Shown in pieces: positions 16,072 through 24,751 of a stretch of 64,000 nucleotides of DNA. The stretch comes from DATBAX01 sp963762965 (GTDB lineage Bacteria; Acidobacteriota; Terriglobia; Terriglobales; Acidobacteriaceae). Made by a program: the position numbers and the translations under genes. Positions within the stretch are counted from its first letter, which is position 1, and each line of letters opens with the position of its first letter. The notes beneath the pieces are model-generated. The model was not told the origin of the DNA, did not search any database, and worked only from the letters and a program-made list of their open reading frames with translations. The stretch is from assembly GCA_963762965.1 (NCBI GenBank), contig CAVXME010000001.1, forward strand, positions 1,922,001 through 1,986,000, in the 5' to 3' direction.

Positions 16072-17364
16072 ATGCTTGATCTGAACTTCGTTCGTGACAA
16101 CCTGCCGCTGGTCGAGGAAAAGCTGCGCCAGCGCGGCATGAATCCCGTTCAGGTACTCAAAGACTTCGGCGAAGTCAATGCGCAGAGACGGCAAGCCATC
16201 GCTGCCGCAGAGACCCTTAAAGCCCAGCGCAACCGGGCTTCAGAAGAAGTTGCCAAGCTTAAAAAGACTGGCCAGGATGCGAGCGCTCTCATTGCCGAGA
16301 CCAAAGACATGCGGGAGCAGATTCAGGAGTTGGAGACCGCCGCCGAAGAATACGATGGACGCCTGCAAAAAGTCCTGACCGGGCTTCCGAATATTCCCCA
16401 TGAAAGCGTGCCAGTCGGTAAGACGCCCGAGAACAACGTGGAAGTCCGGCGCTGGGGCGCGCCTCCGAAATTCGATTTTGCCGCCAAACCTCATTGGGAA
16501 CTCGGCGAACAGTTAGGCGTGCTTGATCTGGAACGCGCTGCCAAACTTTCCGGAGCGCGATTTGCCGTGTATTGGGGCCTGGGAGCCAAGCTGGAACGCG
16601 CGCTGGCCAACTTCATGCTCGATCTGCATACCAGCCAGCACGGCTATACAGAAGTGTTGCCGCCTTATCTGGTGAATTCGGAGTCGATGTACGGCACCGG
16701 GCAGCTGCCTAAGTTTGCTGCTGATCTTTTCCGCGTTCCTCACGGCGACAAAGATCTTTGGCTGATCCCGACTGCCGAAGTTCCGGTCACCAATCTCTAT
16801 CGCGATGAAGTGCTCGATCAATCGCGTCTCCCCATCTCGCTCACAGCGTACACCCCATGTTTTCGCAGTGAGGCTGGGTCCTATGGGAAGGATGTTCGCG
16901 GCATCATCCGGCAGCACCAATTTCAGAAGGTGGAGTTGGTCAAATTTTCACAGCCCGAAGATTCCTACGATCAACTGGAAAAACTCACGCGTAATGCCGA
17001 AGAAGTCTTGCAGAAGCTTGGTTTGCACTATCGGGTGATGCTTTTGTGCACCGGCGACATGGGATTCTCCTCGGCCAAGACCTACGACATTGAAGTCTGG
17101 TTGCCAGGGCAGCAGTTGTTTCGCGAAATTTCTTCGTGTTCGAACTTCGAGTCTTTTCAGGCGCGGCGCGCCAATATACGATTTCGTCGCGAGGGGAAGA
17201 ACAAGAGCGAGTTTGTCCACACCTTGAACGGCAGCGCTTTGGCCGTGGGACGCACCTGGTTGGCGGTGATTGAAAATTATCAGCAGGCCGACGGCAGCGT
17301 ATTGATTCCAGAGGTTCTACGCCCCTACATGGGTACCGACCGCATCACGCCGAAGAAATTCTAG
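16072..17364 (+). CDS. serS: Seryl-tRNA synthetase
   Basis: 430 residues, the normal bacterial length. The N-terminal antiparallel coiled-coil tRNA arm spans about residues 30-100. The class II core carries motif 2 (FRSEAGSYGKDVRGIIRQHQ) and motif 3 (GSALAVGRTWLAVIENYQ). It charges tRNA-Ser, and in some lineages tRNA-Sec, with serine. The 102 bp between its ATG and the divergent phosphatase GTG must hold both promoters. No T-box or other leader is seen. Confidence 0.97.
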   Translation: MLDLNFVRDNLPLVEEKLRQRGMNPVQVLKDFGEVNAQRRQAIAAAETLKAQRNRASEEVAKLKKTGQDASALIAETKDMREQIQELETAAEEYDGRLQKVLTGLPNIPHESVPVGKTPENNVEVRRWGAPPKFDFAAKPHWELGEQLGVLDLERAAKLSGARFAVYWGLGAKLERALANFMLDLHTSQHGYTEVLPPYLVNSESMYGTGQLPKFAADLFRVPHGDKDLWLIPTAEVPVTNLYRDEVLDQSRLPISLTAYTPCFRSEAGSYGKDVRGIIRQHQFQKVELVKFSQPEDSYDQLEKLTRNAEEVLQKLGLHYRVMLLCTGDMGFSSAKTYDIEVWLPGQQLFREISSCSNFESFQARRANIRFRREGKNKSEFVHTLNGSALAVGRTWLAVIENYQQADGSVLIPEVLRPYMGTDRITPKKF

Positions 17365-17488
17365 AAAGCGCTGCGACAGTTGCCGGGCACCCAACTTGGC
17401 CGGACTGCATTGCCAAGAGAGAGAGCAGAAACTAGACTTGAATAGAGCAGAGACAATAGCAACGAATACCGGCGTACCTTCGGTGCCG

Positions 17489-17863
17489 ATGACTGGGATT
17501 TGGCGGACAATTCGCGGCTACATCCTGTGGTCGTATGAGCGGGGGACCATTCAGTATGACGTCATGGTCACGCTCATTCTGCTGTTCGTTTTTCTCTCCC
17601 CGCGTTGGATCAACTTCAATGACAAACCAGTACAGCACAACCCGCATCCCAGTGGAGTAGTGGTCATGCCCGACGGCCAAGGCGGCTTGATTTATCAAGT
17701 GGAAGGATCAGCGATTGCAGGTCAGAATGATGGCCAGGTCCGCGGCGAATTGCTGCGGATCATCGAACCTATCTCTGGCGAAGTGAGCATTACGAATTAC
17801 GAGGCCGTGCGCGATCGCGCAGGACATGTGCTCAGCTACAAAGTCTGGGTACACAGGGAGTAG
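17489..17863 (+). CDS. Membrane-anchored hypothetical protein
   Basis: About 124 residues from the ATG at 17489 (MTGIWRTIRGYILWSYERGT). An in-frame TTG at 17438, with a GAGAGAGAG site upstream, is an alternative start. One transmembrane helix (VMVTLILLFVFLSPRWINF) is followed by a periplasmic domain containing VVVMPDGQGGLIYQVEG and YEAVRDRAGHVLSYKVWV. I recognise no family. It lies 29 bp before a LolA-like gene, so the pair may work together in envelope biogenesis. Confidence 0.75.
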   Translation: MTGIWRTIRGYILWSYERGTIQYDVMVTLILLFVFLSPRWINFNDKPVQHNPHPSGVVVMPDGQGGLIYQVEGSAIAGQNDGQVRGELLRIIEPISGEVSITNYEAVRDRAGHVLSYKVWVHRE

Positions 17864-17892
17864 TAAGGGTAACACCGGCGATGGAGTGAACG

Positions 17893-18621
17893 ATGAGGCC
17901 TTCCCATTTGTTTCGTGCGTGCATGCCGGTGTCGTTTCTCATCTCTATCCTGTCCATGGCAGCGTGGGCACAGCCGCCCGCCAAAGCTGATTCCAGCCCC
18001 GATCTGGAACGCGTCCTTGACCGAATCGACCAAACTGCTGTGACCTTCCGCACCACCGAAGCAAATTTTGTCTGGGACCAATATCAGAAAGTCGTGGACG
18101 ACAAGGATACTCAGGAAGGGAAGGTCTATTTTCGCCGCGCCGGCAACGAGACGCAAATGGAGGCGGAGATCATCAAGGTCAATGGGAAGCCCCAGGCAAA
18201 ATATGTGCTCTTCACTGACGGCAAGGTCCAGCTCTATCAGCCTGGGATTGAGGACAAAGTGGACGTCTACAGTACCGGCAAGAACAAGGAAACAGTTGAA
18301 AGTTTCCTGGTGCTCGGTTTCGGCGGCTCCGGACACGGCCTGCTGAAGTCTTTCGACGTGACCTATGCCGGGCAGGAAACTCTGGAGGGTACTCCCACCG
18401 ACAAGTTGAACCTCATTCCCAAGTCGGAAAAAATTCGCAACACGTTTGACCACATCCTGCTGTGGATCGACTCCCGCGGCGTCTCCATCCAGCAGCAATT
18501 CTTCACCCTGGAGGGCGACTATCGCCTCGCCAAATACTCCGATATTCAACTCAACCAGAAAATCCCCGACTCCGCGTTCAAGTTAAAGACGAACGGCAAG
18601 ACGCAGTTTGTATCGCATTGA
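17893..18621 (+). CDS. LolA-like outer-membrane lipoprotein-sorting protein
   Basis: 242 residues with an N-terminal signal peptide ending near AAWA-QPP (about residue 27). The rest fits the LolA/LolB-like single beta-sheet fold: TEANFVWDQYQ, GKVYFRRAGNE, YVLFTDGKVQLYQP, and a C-terminal LWIDSRGVSIQQQF strand pair. In Proteobacteria LolA ferries lipoproteins across the periplasm. In Acidobacteria such proteins are annotated only by fold. It forms a likely operon with the preceding membrane protein. Confidence 0.8.
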   Translation: MRPSHLFRACMPVSFLISILSMAAWAQPPAKADSSPDLERVLDRIDQTAVTFRTTEANFVWDQYQKVVDDKDTQEGKVYFRRAGNETQMEAEIIKVNGKPQAKYVLFTDGKVQLYQPGIEDKVDVYSTGKNKETVESFLVLGFGGSGHGLLKSFDVTYAGQETLEGTPTDKLNLIPKSEKIRNTFDHILLWIDSRGVSIQQQFFTLEGDYRLAKYSDIQLNQKIPDSAFKLKTNGKTQFVSH

Positions 18622-18787
18622 TAAACCACCACATCTGCGAAAACAAGGGCGAAGGGCAGACGAAGGAGCTCCGAAGAAAGATTAGAGCTGAAAAAGCCGA
18701 TGCGGGGCGTTATACTGCCTGAGCGTGCCCGTTTTGCCAGATTTGAGTGGCGAATCGGAAGTTCGACACGCGAATATCCGAGTTTTC

Positions 18788-19003
18788 ATGGCCAAGGTTT
18801 TCACGATCCCGGTTCCTCCCATAATGGGACGCACGCGCCGTGAACGCACCCCCGACCCTCGTTACGTGGATGGGCAACGCCTGCTGGTCGATGCCATGCG
18901 ATACCTGGCCCAGTCCGATCCGGTGGCGAATCGTGGCGCCGTCGAACTTCTTTCCGAACACGTCCGCACCCGTTTCCGCATGTCCGACTCGCCGTTAGCG
19001 TAA
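18788..19003 (+). CDS. Small hypothetical protein
   Basis: About 71 residues from the ATG at 18788; a GTG at 18725 would add 21 residues. The body reads as a basic stretch (GRTRRERTPDPRYVDGQR) followed by two amphipathic helices (LLVDAMRYLAQSD, GAVELLSEHVRTRF). There is no signal peptide or metal motif. It is convergent with the TonB-receptor gene, 16 bp away. No family is recognised. Confidence 0.5.
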   Translation: MAKVFTIPVPPIMGRTRRERTPDPRYVDGQRLLVDAMRYLAQSDPVANRGAVELLSEHVRTRFRMSDSPLA

Positions 19004-19019
19004 GTTTCGACTACCCCCG

Positions 19020-22000
19020 CTAGAAGCTATACCGCAAGGCAAACTCCATCACCCGCGCATTGGAAAGCGTAGAGCTGAAGTTGCCAAAAGCGCTGTCATT
19101 GGAGAGTTCGTTATTTCCACTGAGCTGCATCGGACCGACGTCGAAACGCGGGGTGTTGGTCACGTTGAACATCTCCCAGGTGAAGTTGACCGATTGTGCC
19201 TCTCTGATTTTCCAGCGTTTGCTCAAGCCGGTGTCGATGTTAAACGTGCCGGGCCCGCGCAAGTTGTTGCGTTGTCCCGACTCGCCAGGATAAGCCTGCC
19301 GGAATTGATTGATCGCCTGGTTGGGATCGTTGGGATTGTTGGGGTTATACGGGTCCTTGAACACATTTGGTTCCGGTACGCCGCCCTCGTTGATCAGGTA
19401 GCTTCCCGTTTTAGGGCTTTTCCCGGTCAAAATGGCAAACCCTTCGTCGTCATAGTTCGTGGACCATAACGGGCTCAGGATACTGAAAGGATAACCGCTC
19501 GACCAGCGGAACAGTCCCGAAACCGTCCATCCTCCCAGCACTCCGTCCATAAATCGTCCCATGCTTCCGCCAAAACGCTTTCCGTGTCCGACCGGCAATT
19601 CCCAAACCCAATTGGAGTTGATCTGGTGGGTAGCATCGAAATCGGAAAGGCCGCGCGACTGCCGCGGGTTCCAGGTATTGATGATTTCGCTGAATCCGAC
19701 ACCTTCTTCCTGATTAACGCGCTCCGCGCTGGATCCCTGATCAATAGACTTGGAATAGGTGTAGTTGATGTCGAATTCCAGGCCATGAGTCATACGGCGG
19801 CGCAGGCTGAACTCTCCGGCGTTGTAAGCGCTGTTACCGATGCTTCGCCAGGCATAGAGAGACGCGAATTGTGGAGAGTAGAAAGCGTAGGGCGTCACGT
19901 GACCTTTGATGGTGGCGCACGATGGATAGCAGTTCGGCGAATTGGGTATGGCGACTCCTGGGACGTCGGCATATTCCAGTGCTGACGTTTCATTGCCGGC
20001 ATTTTCACAAAACAGGTCATACATGGCTTGGGTCGCGGTCACATGCCCGGTCAAGTAGTCTCCGTTGCAAGCGTAATGAGGAATTCCGAATTCACCGCCG
20101 ATCTTACTGCCGGCAGCGCCCGCCGCTCCCGGAAACATGTCCTCCCAGTAGGCGATTGGAGCTACCGAGGTGGTGGCGGGCGGATTGCCGGATTCATACA
20201 TTCGCGCCAGTTGTTGTGCGGCCGTGAAGTAATCGGTGCCCGTCTTTGGATCGCGCAGGTCGAGCGGTTCAGCGAGGTCCTCGTTTTGCAGCAGCCGGTG
20301 CGCGAAGCGCCCGACATACGACGCCTCAAAAACAAAATTGCTGGAGAGTTCACGCTGAAGGGAGAAGTCCACTACGTGCGAGTATGGAGTTTTCAGTTTA
20401 TCGTCCAACCCCCACGCGATGGCATAACCTCCGTCATTTAGGCCAGTTGGGAACTGAACCGGGAAACTTCCAGTGGGCGGTGGCTCAATCAGTGGTCCCA
20501 GGCCACTGCTGGGGGGGATCGTGTAAAGTCCCGAATACCTTGCCGACTCATCCACGGTCTGGATGCCAGCCGGATTATTAATGGCGGTCGTCAAGCCAAA
20601 CGATCCAAAGCGATCAAAAGTGTTGGTGATGCTTTCACCGAAGTGGTCGTAATACATTCCGTAGCCCGCTCGGATGGAAGTTTTTCCCGCCGTCCCCCAC
20701 AGTTTGCGACCCAGCCCACTATCGCCTGAAGGCGAATACGCAATGGCAAAGCGCGGAGCGATGTCCTTGTAGTCCCAGTTCCAGTAGGGCTTACCGCCAT
20801 TCGCTGGGCCCGACAGGCCAAAGCTGATCAATGGCTCAACCGCCTCGCCTTGCTCCATGCCCGCGGCTCGCTCGTTGACCCAGTCGTTCAGGCTTAAGGT
20901 TGGCGCGACCTGATTTCCATTCACTTCAAAGGGTGGCTGCAGCAAGGTATAGCGCAAGCCATAAGTCATAGTCAGATTGGGCTTGATCTGCCACTTGTCT
21001 TGTAAATAAAACTCCGACTCATGATTGCGGAAGTGGCGATCGATCAACTGGCCTTGAGGAATCTGGGCCAGGGTCTTGGTGAGGTTGTACTGCGATGTCA
21101 CCTGCGTGACCAGCCCGGCCAATGCAGTCATGGCAAAATCGTAATTAGCCTCAAACCCATCATCCACGGCAGGAAATCCAAATTGGGCAGGGTCGAGACT
21201 GACACCACAGTTGGAAATGCACGACGGCCCCAGCCAGTAAGCATTGGTTTGCCCGAAGAAGAACGATGTCGAATTTGACGCACGAATATTGCTGATCTGG
21301 CGCAGATTCACGCCAAATTCAAAGGCATGGTTCCCTTTGACCTTCGTCACATTGTCCACCCAGTTGTAGACCGGCACATGAGTAAACGTGGTCGGACTTT
21401 GCGAAGTTAAATTGTCGAGTCCACGAAAATTGACATACTGCTGGGTCTGTTGCCCGACATCTCCCAGGTCTTCGCTGATATAGCCGAAACGAAAATCATT
21501 AATGAAACTGCCGCTTAAGGTCGCCGTGTATCCGACGGTGAGGCTCTTGCTATTGGTGTGGGTAACGGATCCCGCAGGCTGGCCGGGAAATTCAGATCCG
21601 CCATCACCGGTCATGGAGTAAGGATCAGTGCTGGTGCGATCGACTCCATTATCATTGTTCATCAGGCCCGTCACAAACAGGCGATGATTTCCGTTGGCCG
21701 TAAGGTTGTAATCGAGCTTGGCGACGAAGGCGTCTAACTTCTGTGGCAAGGGCGAGGTGAATGCGTAGCCTTGAAAGTCATAGCCATCTCCCACCGCAAA
21801 ACTATTGGGCTCTTGGTATTTGGTAAACAGCGCATTCGGGTTCATGTTGTTAATATTTGCAAGAAGGGGATTTGCCCCCGGCCCCAGCGGGCAGGTCCCG
21901 TTGCCAGAGCAATTTGGATCCATGCTGACAAGGTCCGCAGGCGTCAAAGTCATCACACCCCCGGCGGGGCAACTCGGATCCTCCGTGCAGGGATATTGCA

Positions 22001-23012
22001 TAATCCCTTGACGCAAGAGCGCGCTGGGCACTACGCGCGTGACCGGGAGGTCTTCCCGCTTGCGCTGGCCTTCATAGTTCAAGAAATAGAAAAGCCGGTC
22101 TTTCTTGATCGGGCCGCCGACAGCCGCACCGAAAGTGTTTCTCAGCAAGAACGGCGGCGTGTTGGAAGTCCCGGCCAGCAACTGCGATTGCTTGATGAAC
22201 CAATCATTCGCAGTCGTAAAGGTCGGCCGATTGTATTCATACAACGTGCCATGAATGCTATTAGTGCCGCTCTTGGTTACCAGCGACACCTGACCGCCGG
22301 ACGAACGTCCTGCGTCGGCATCTGAGTTACTGGTCGTGACTTTGAATTCCTCCAACGCATCCAGCGGGACTCTTAGCGCGCCCTGGAACGCTTCACCCAG
22401 AAGCTGCTCGTTGTTGTCCACGCCATCTACGGTGACGTTGGTTTGATCGCTGCGCGCGCCATTCACCGAACCGCTGCGACTATCGGCTCCGGCATCGATG
22501 TGCGGGCTGTTGCCAGTAAAAACCACTCCGGCTTGCAGGCTCAAAATGCCGGTGGGGTCGCGACCCTCAAAGGGCAGGTTTGCAATTTGGTCGGCGTTGA
22601 AGGCGTGGCCCAGGCTTGCATCTTGAGTATTAACCAAGGGGGCGACACCAGTCACCTCGACCGTTTGCTCACCCCCGGTGACCTGCATGGTCACATTTAG
22701 CGTGCCCGGCGTACCGACCAACAGCTCAATGCTGGATTGCTTGAAGTCGGCAAATCCAGACGCACTAACCCCCAGCGCATAGGTCGCGGGCGGTAGTTGC
22801 AGAAATTGATAAACGCCTTCGGAGTTGGTTTTGGCGGTGCGGGTAAATCCAGTCGTCGGATTCGTGATGACCACCGAGACATCCGGGAGCACGAAGCCCT
22901 TTGCATCCGAAACCGTGCCGCGCAGAGCGGTGGTCGAAGACTGGGCCCAAACCAGACCACTGAAGAAGAAAAGCAGAAGCGTCAAGGCGAATGCCTTTAA
23001 AGCGGATCGCAT
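19020..23012 (-). CDS. Oar-like TonB-dependent outer-membrane receptor
   Basis: About 1,330 residues from the ATG at 23012, which has GGAG 6 bases upstream and starts a signal peptide (ALTLLLFFFSGLVWAQ). A carboxypeptidase-regulatory-like beta-sandwich follows (RGTVSDAKGFVLPDVSVVIT, about residues 30-110). Next come a plug (GVDNNEQLLGEAFQGAL, SGGQVSLVTKSGTNSIHG) and a long beta-barrel ending in an aromatic Phe (EFALRYSF). This is the Oar-type receptor expanded in Acidobacteria; ligands are probably oligosaccharides or peptides but unproven. It appears monocistronic, with about 210 bp of upstream regulatory space. Confidence 0.92.
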   Translation of the reverse strand: MRSALKAFALTLLLFFFSGLVWAQSSTTALRGTVSDAKGFVLPDVSVVITNPTTGFTRTAKTNSEGVYQFLQLPPATYALGVSASGFADFKQSSIELLVGTPGTLNVTMQVTGGEQTVEVTGVAPLVNTQDASLGHAFNADQIANLPFEGRDPTGILSLQAGVVFTGNSPHIDAGADSRSGSVNGARSDQTNVTVDGVDNNEQLLGEAFQGALRVPLDALEEFKVTTSNSDADAGRSSGGQVSLVTKSGTNSIHGTLYEYNRPTFTTANDWFIKQSQLLAGTSNTPPFLLRNTFGAAVGGPIKKDRLFYFLNYEGQRKREDLPVTRVVPSALLRQGIMQYPCTEDPSCPAGGVMTLTPADLVSMDPNCSGNGTCPLGPGANPLLANINNMNPNALFTKYQEPNSFAVGDGYDFQGYAFTSPLPQKLDAFVAKLDYNLTANGNHRLFVTGLMNNDNGVDRTSTDPYSMTGDGGSEFPGQPAGSVTHTNSKSLTVGYTATLSGSFINDFRFGYISEDLGDVGQQTQQYVNFRGLDNLTSQSPTTFTHVPVYNWVDNVTKVKGNHAFEFGVNLRQISNIRASNSTSFFFGQTNAYWLGPSCISNCGVSLDPAQFGFPAVDDGFEANYDFAMTALAGLVTQVTSQYNLTKTLAQIPQGQLIDRHFRNHESEFYLQDKWQIKPNLTMTYGLRYTLLQPPFEVNGNQVAPTLSLNDWVNERAAGMEQGEAVEPLISFGLSGPANGGKPYWNWDYKDIAPRFAIAYSPSGDSGLGRKLWGTAGKTSIRAGYGMYYDHFGESITNTFDRFGSFGLTTAINNPAGIQTVDESARYSGLYTIPPSSGLGPLIEPPPTGSFPVQFPTGLNDGGYAIAWGLDDKLKTPYSHVVDFSLQRELSSNFVFEASYVGRFAHRLLQNEDLAEPLDLRDPKTGTDYFTAAQQLARMYESGNPPATTSVAPIAYWEDMFPGAAGAAGSKIGGEFGIPHYACNGDYLTGHVTATQAMYDLFCENAGNETSALEYADVPGVAIPNSPNCYPSCATIKGHVTPYAFYSPQFASLYAWRSIGNSAYNAGEFSLRRRMTHGLEFDINYTYSKSIDQGSSAERVNQEEGVGFSEIINTWNPRQSRGLSDFDATHQINSNWVWELPVGHGKRFGGSMGRFMDGVLGGWTVSGLFRWSSGYPFSILSPLWSTNYDDEGFAILTGKSPKTGSYLINEGGVPEPNVFKDPYNPNNPNDPNQAINQFRQAYPGESGQRNNLRGPGTFNIDTGLSKRWKIREAQSVNFTWEMFNVTNTPRFDVGPMQLSGNNELSNDSAFGNFSSTLSNARVMEFALRYSF

Positions 23013-23220
23013 ATAGGACTCCGTGCTTAATTCGGCTTGTGGTGAGCTGCCGGCCCGATACTTGCTCTTGCAGCAAGCGGCCCCTGGGAACTTTGGCACG
23101 TATTCTGCAACTCGGTCTCCAACTATTGCAAGCTGAATCTAATAGGTTTGAGTGATTTCCTTGCCCAGGGTATGAATTGCTGTAACTGTGACCTACCAAT
23201 TGCTGTAACGTGACTGCCGG

Positions 23221-24654
23221 TCAAGCCTTGCTGGGCACGGCTTTTGAAAGTAGTGCGCAAGCCAGCAGAATCACGATTGGATAGCATTCCAACGTGTATC
23301 GCGGCTCGGGATTTTCCAATGTGCCTAGGAAAGCCGACCTCAACATGACAAATATCAGGAGTAGTCCGAGATAGGGCAAATGTCGTTTGCGAATCACGCC
23401 ACCGATGGCGGCGGCGACATACAAGAGATTGATCGCTCCCATCGATATTGCCGTGGCCGAGGGCAACGGATCATCGTTAAATTCCCACCAGCGGGGATCG
23501 GAAGGCAGCAACTCAGTGCGCGGACGCATCCACATATCCGTGATTCGAACCAGCGGCAGCCAAACGTAATAGCGCAGCGGAGCGGCATGAATACGGGCCG
23601 CCGCCAACGCCGCAAATCTGGCATCAAGTTCTGGAGTCATGTCCAGGGCGTCGTTGTAATCCGCCACCAGTTGCACCGTTTGCTCGCGTTGCTGGGGAGA
23701 ATCAAAAGCCCGGGAAGGAAGTTTTTCGGCATCGATGGCGGCGTCCGGCACCGGCCAGTAAATCTCCTGCACGGAGGTGTAATCCGCCATCCAGGTTTTC
23801 ACCCAGTGATTGAATCCCATGGGCACGTATTGATTTTCCTCGTTGGCGTAGCGTGGGGCGAGCGGTTGAAACTGGTGCAGCGTGTGCAGATTGCGCAGGG
23901 TCCAGGGAACCAGGGGAGCGATCGCAACCGCTCCCATCACGACTGCCGCGCGCAGGACCGGAAAGTATGAATGTCTTGTCCGGATTCGCAGAATCATAAT
24001 CCATAGCAAGTACATCTCGATCGAGAACAGCAGAATTCCACCGTCGGGCCGCAGCAAGATTGCTGCTCCCACTGCGAATCCGCAGCCTACCCATGGGCCC
24101 AATTGTCCTTTTTCAAACATGATTGCGCCGGCAATAGCGAAATCCAGGGCTAGCGCGGTGAAGAAGATTTCCAATGTCTCTGTGAGCGCGGCGGCGGCAT
24201 AGTTGGCAAGGAAAGGACAAAGCGCGGCCAGCAGAAACGCTAATTTTGCAGCGCGCGGCGACAGCACGCGGCGCGTGATATCTGCAATCAGGAAGCAAGT
24301 GCCGATGTCCACGAACATCTGCACCACCAGAGCAGCCCGGTAGTGCTCCATGCCGAAGAGGGTAAAGATCGCGGCGAGGAATGCAGGATATCCCGGCAGC
24401 CGGATATAAGTGGGAGAAATCCCGTTGCCGCTCAGGCCATAAATCCCATGCTGAAGCCAGTTTTTGGCAATGTCGCCGTAAATGAACGAGTCCGTCGTGA
24501 GCGCCGGGAAACGGAAGATGAAAAGCAACCTTAGCGCCAGGGCAGCAAGAGTTGTAAACAGGAAGAACCGGAGATGTTGCCGCACGAGCTCGCGCACGTT
24601 GCGAATATATCGCGTTTTGAACGAATCTCCATCTCCAGGAATGGTTCGGGCCAT
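23221..24654 (-). CDS. Polytopic membrane glycosyltransferase, GT39/ArnT-like (PMT_2)
   Basis: 477 residues with about ten hydrophobic helices. The first periplasmic loop after helix 1 has the acidic motif of the GT-C family (FPALTTDSFIYGDIAKNWL), where an Asp normally acts in catalysis. ISPTYIRLPGYPAFLA is the usual following segment. GT-C enzymes move sugars from polyprenyl-phosphate carriers to proteins or lipids on the periplasmic side. The acceptor is unknown. The gene stands alone, divergent from the GH18-deacetylase-GT2 gene, and may share its promoter region. Confidence 0.82.
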   Translation of the reverse strand: MARTIPGDGDSFKTRYIRNVRELVRQHLRFFLFTTLAALALRLLFIFRFPALTTDSFIYGDIAKNWLQHGIYGLSGNGISPTYIRLPGYPAFLAAIFTLFGMEHYRAALVVQMFVDIGTCFLIADITRRVLSPRAAKLAFLLAALCPFLANYAAAALTETLEIFFTALALDFAIAGAIMFEKGQLGPWVGCGFAVGAAILLRPDGGILLFSIEMYLLWIMILRIRTRHSYFPVLRAAVVMGAVAIAPLVPWTLRNLHTLHQFQPLAPRYANEENQYVPMGFNHWVKTWMADYTSVQEIYWPVPDAAIDAEKLPSRAFDSPQQREQTVQLVADYNDALDMTPELDARFAALAAARIHAAPLRYYVWLPLVRITDMWMRPRTELLPSDPRWWEFNDDPLPSATAISMGAINLLYVAAAIGGVIRKRHLPYLGLLLIFVMLRSAFLGTLENPEPRYTLECYPIVILLACALLSKAVPSKA

Positions 24655-24751
24655 CCGCTCGCAGTTTGCCGCGTGGAGCCTGAAGCCTCGAACCTAAAGC
24701 CAATTTGACCCTCCTGTTTCTACAGCTTAGGATGAGTTGACCTATCTTTAC

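Noticed and set aside
15970..16194. N-terminal extension of the PafA-like phosphatase
   Set aside because: It would overlap the start of serS on the other strand and precede the signal peptide; the GTG at 15969 fits better.
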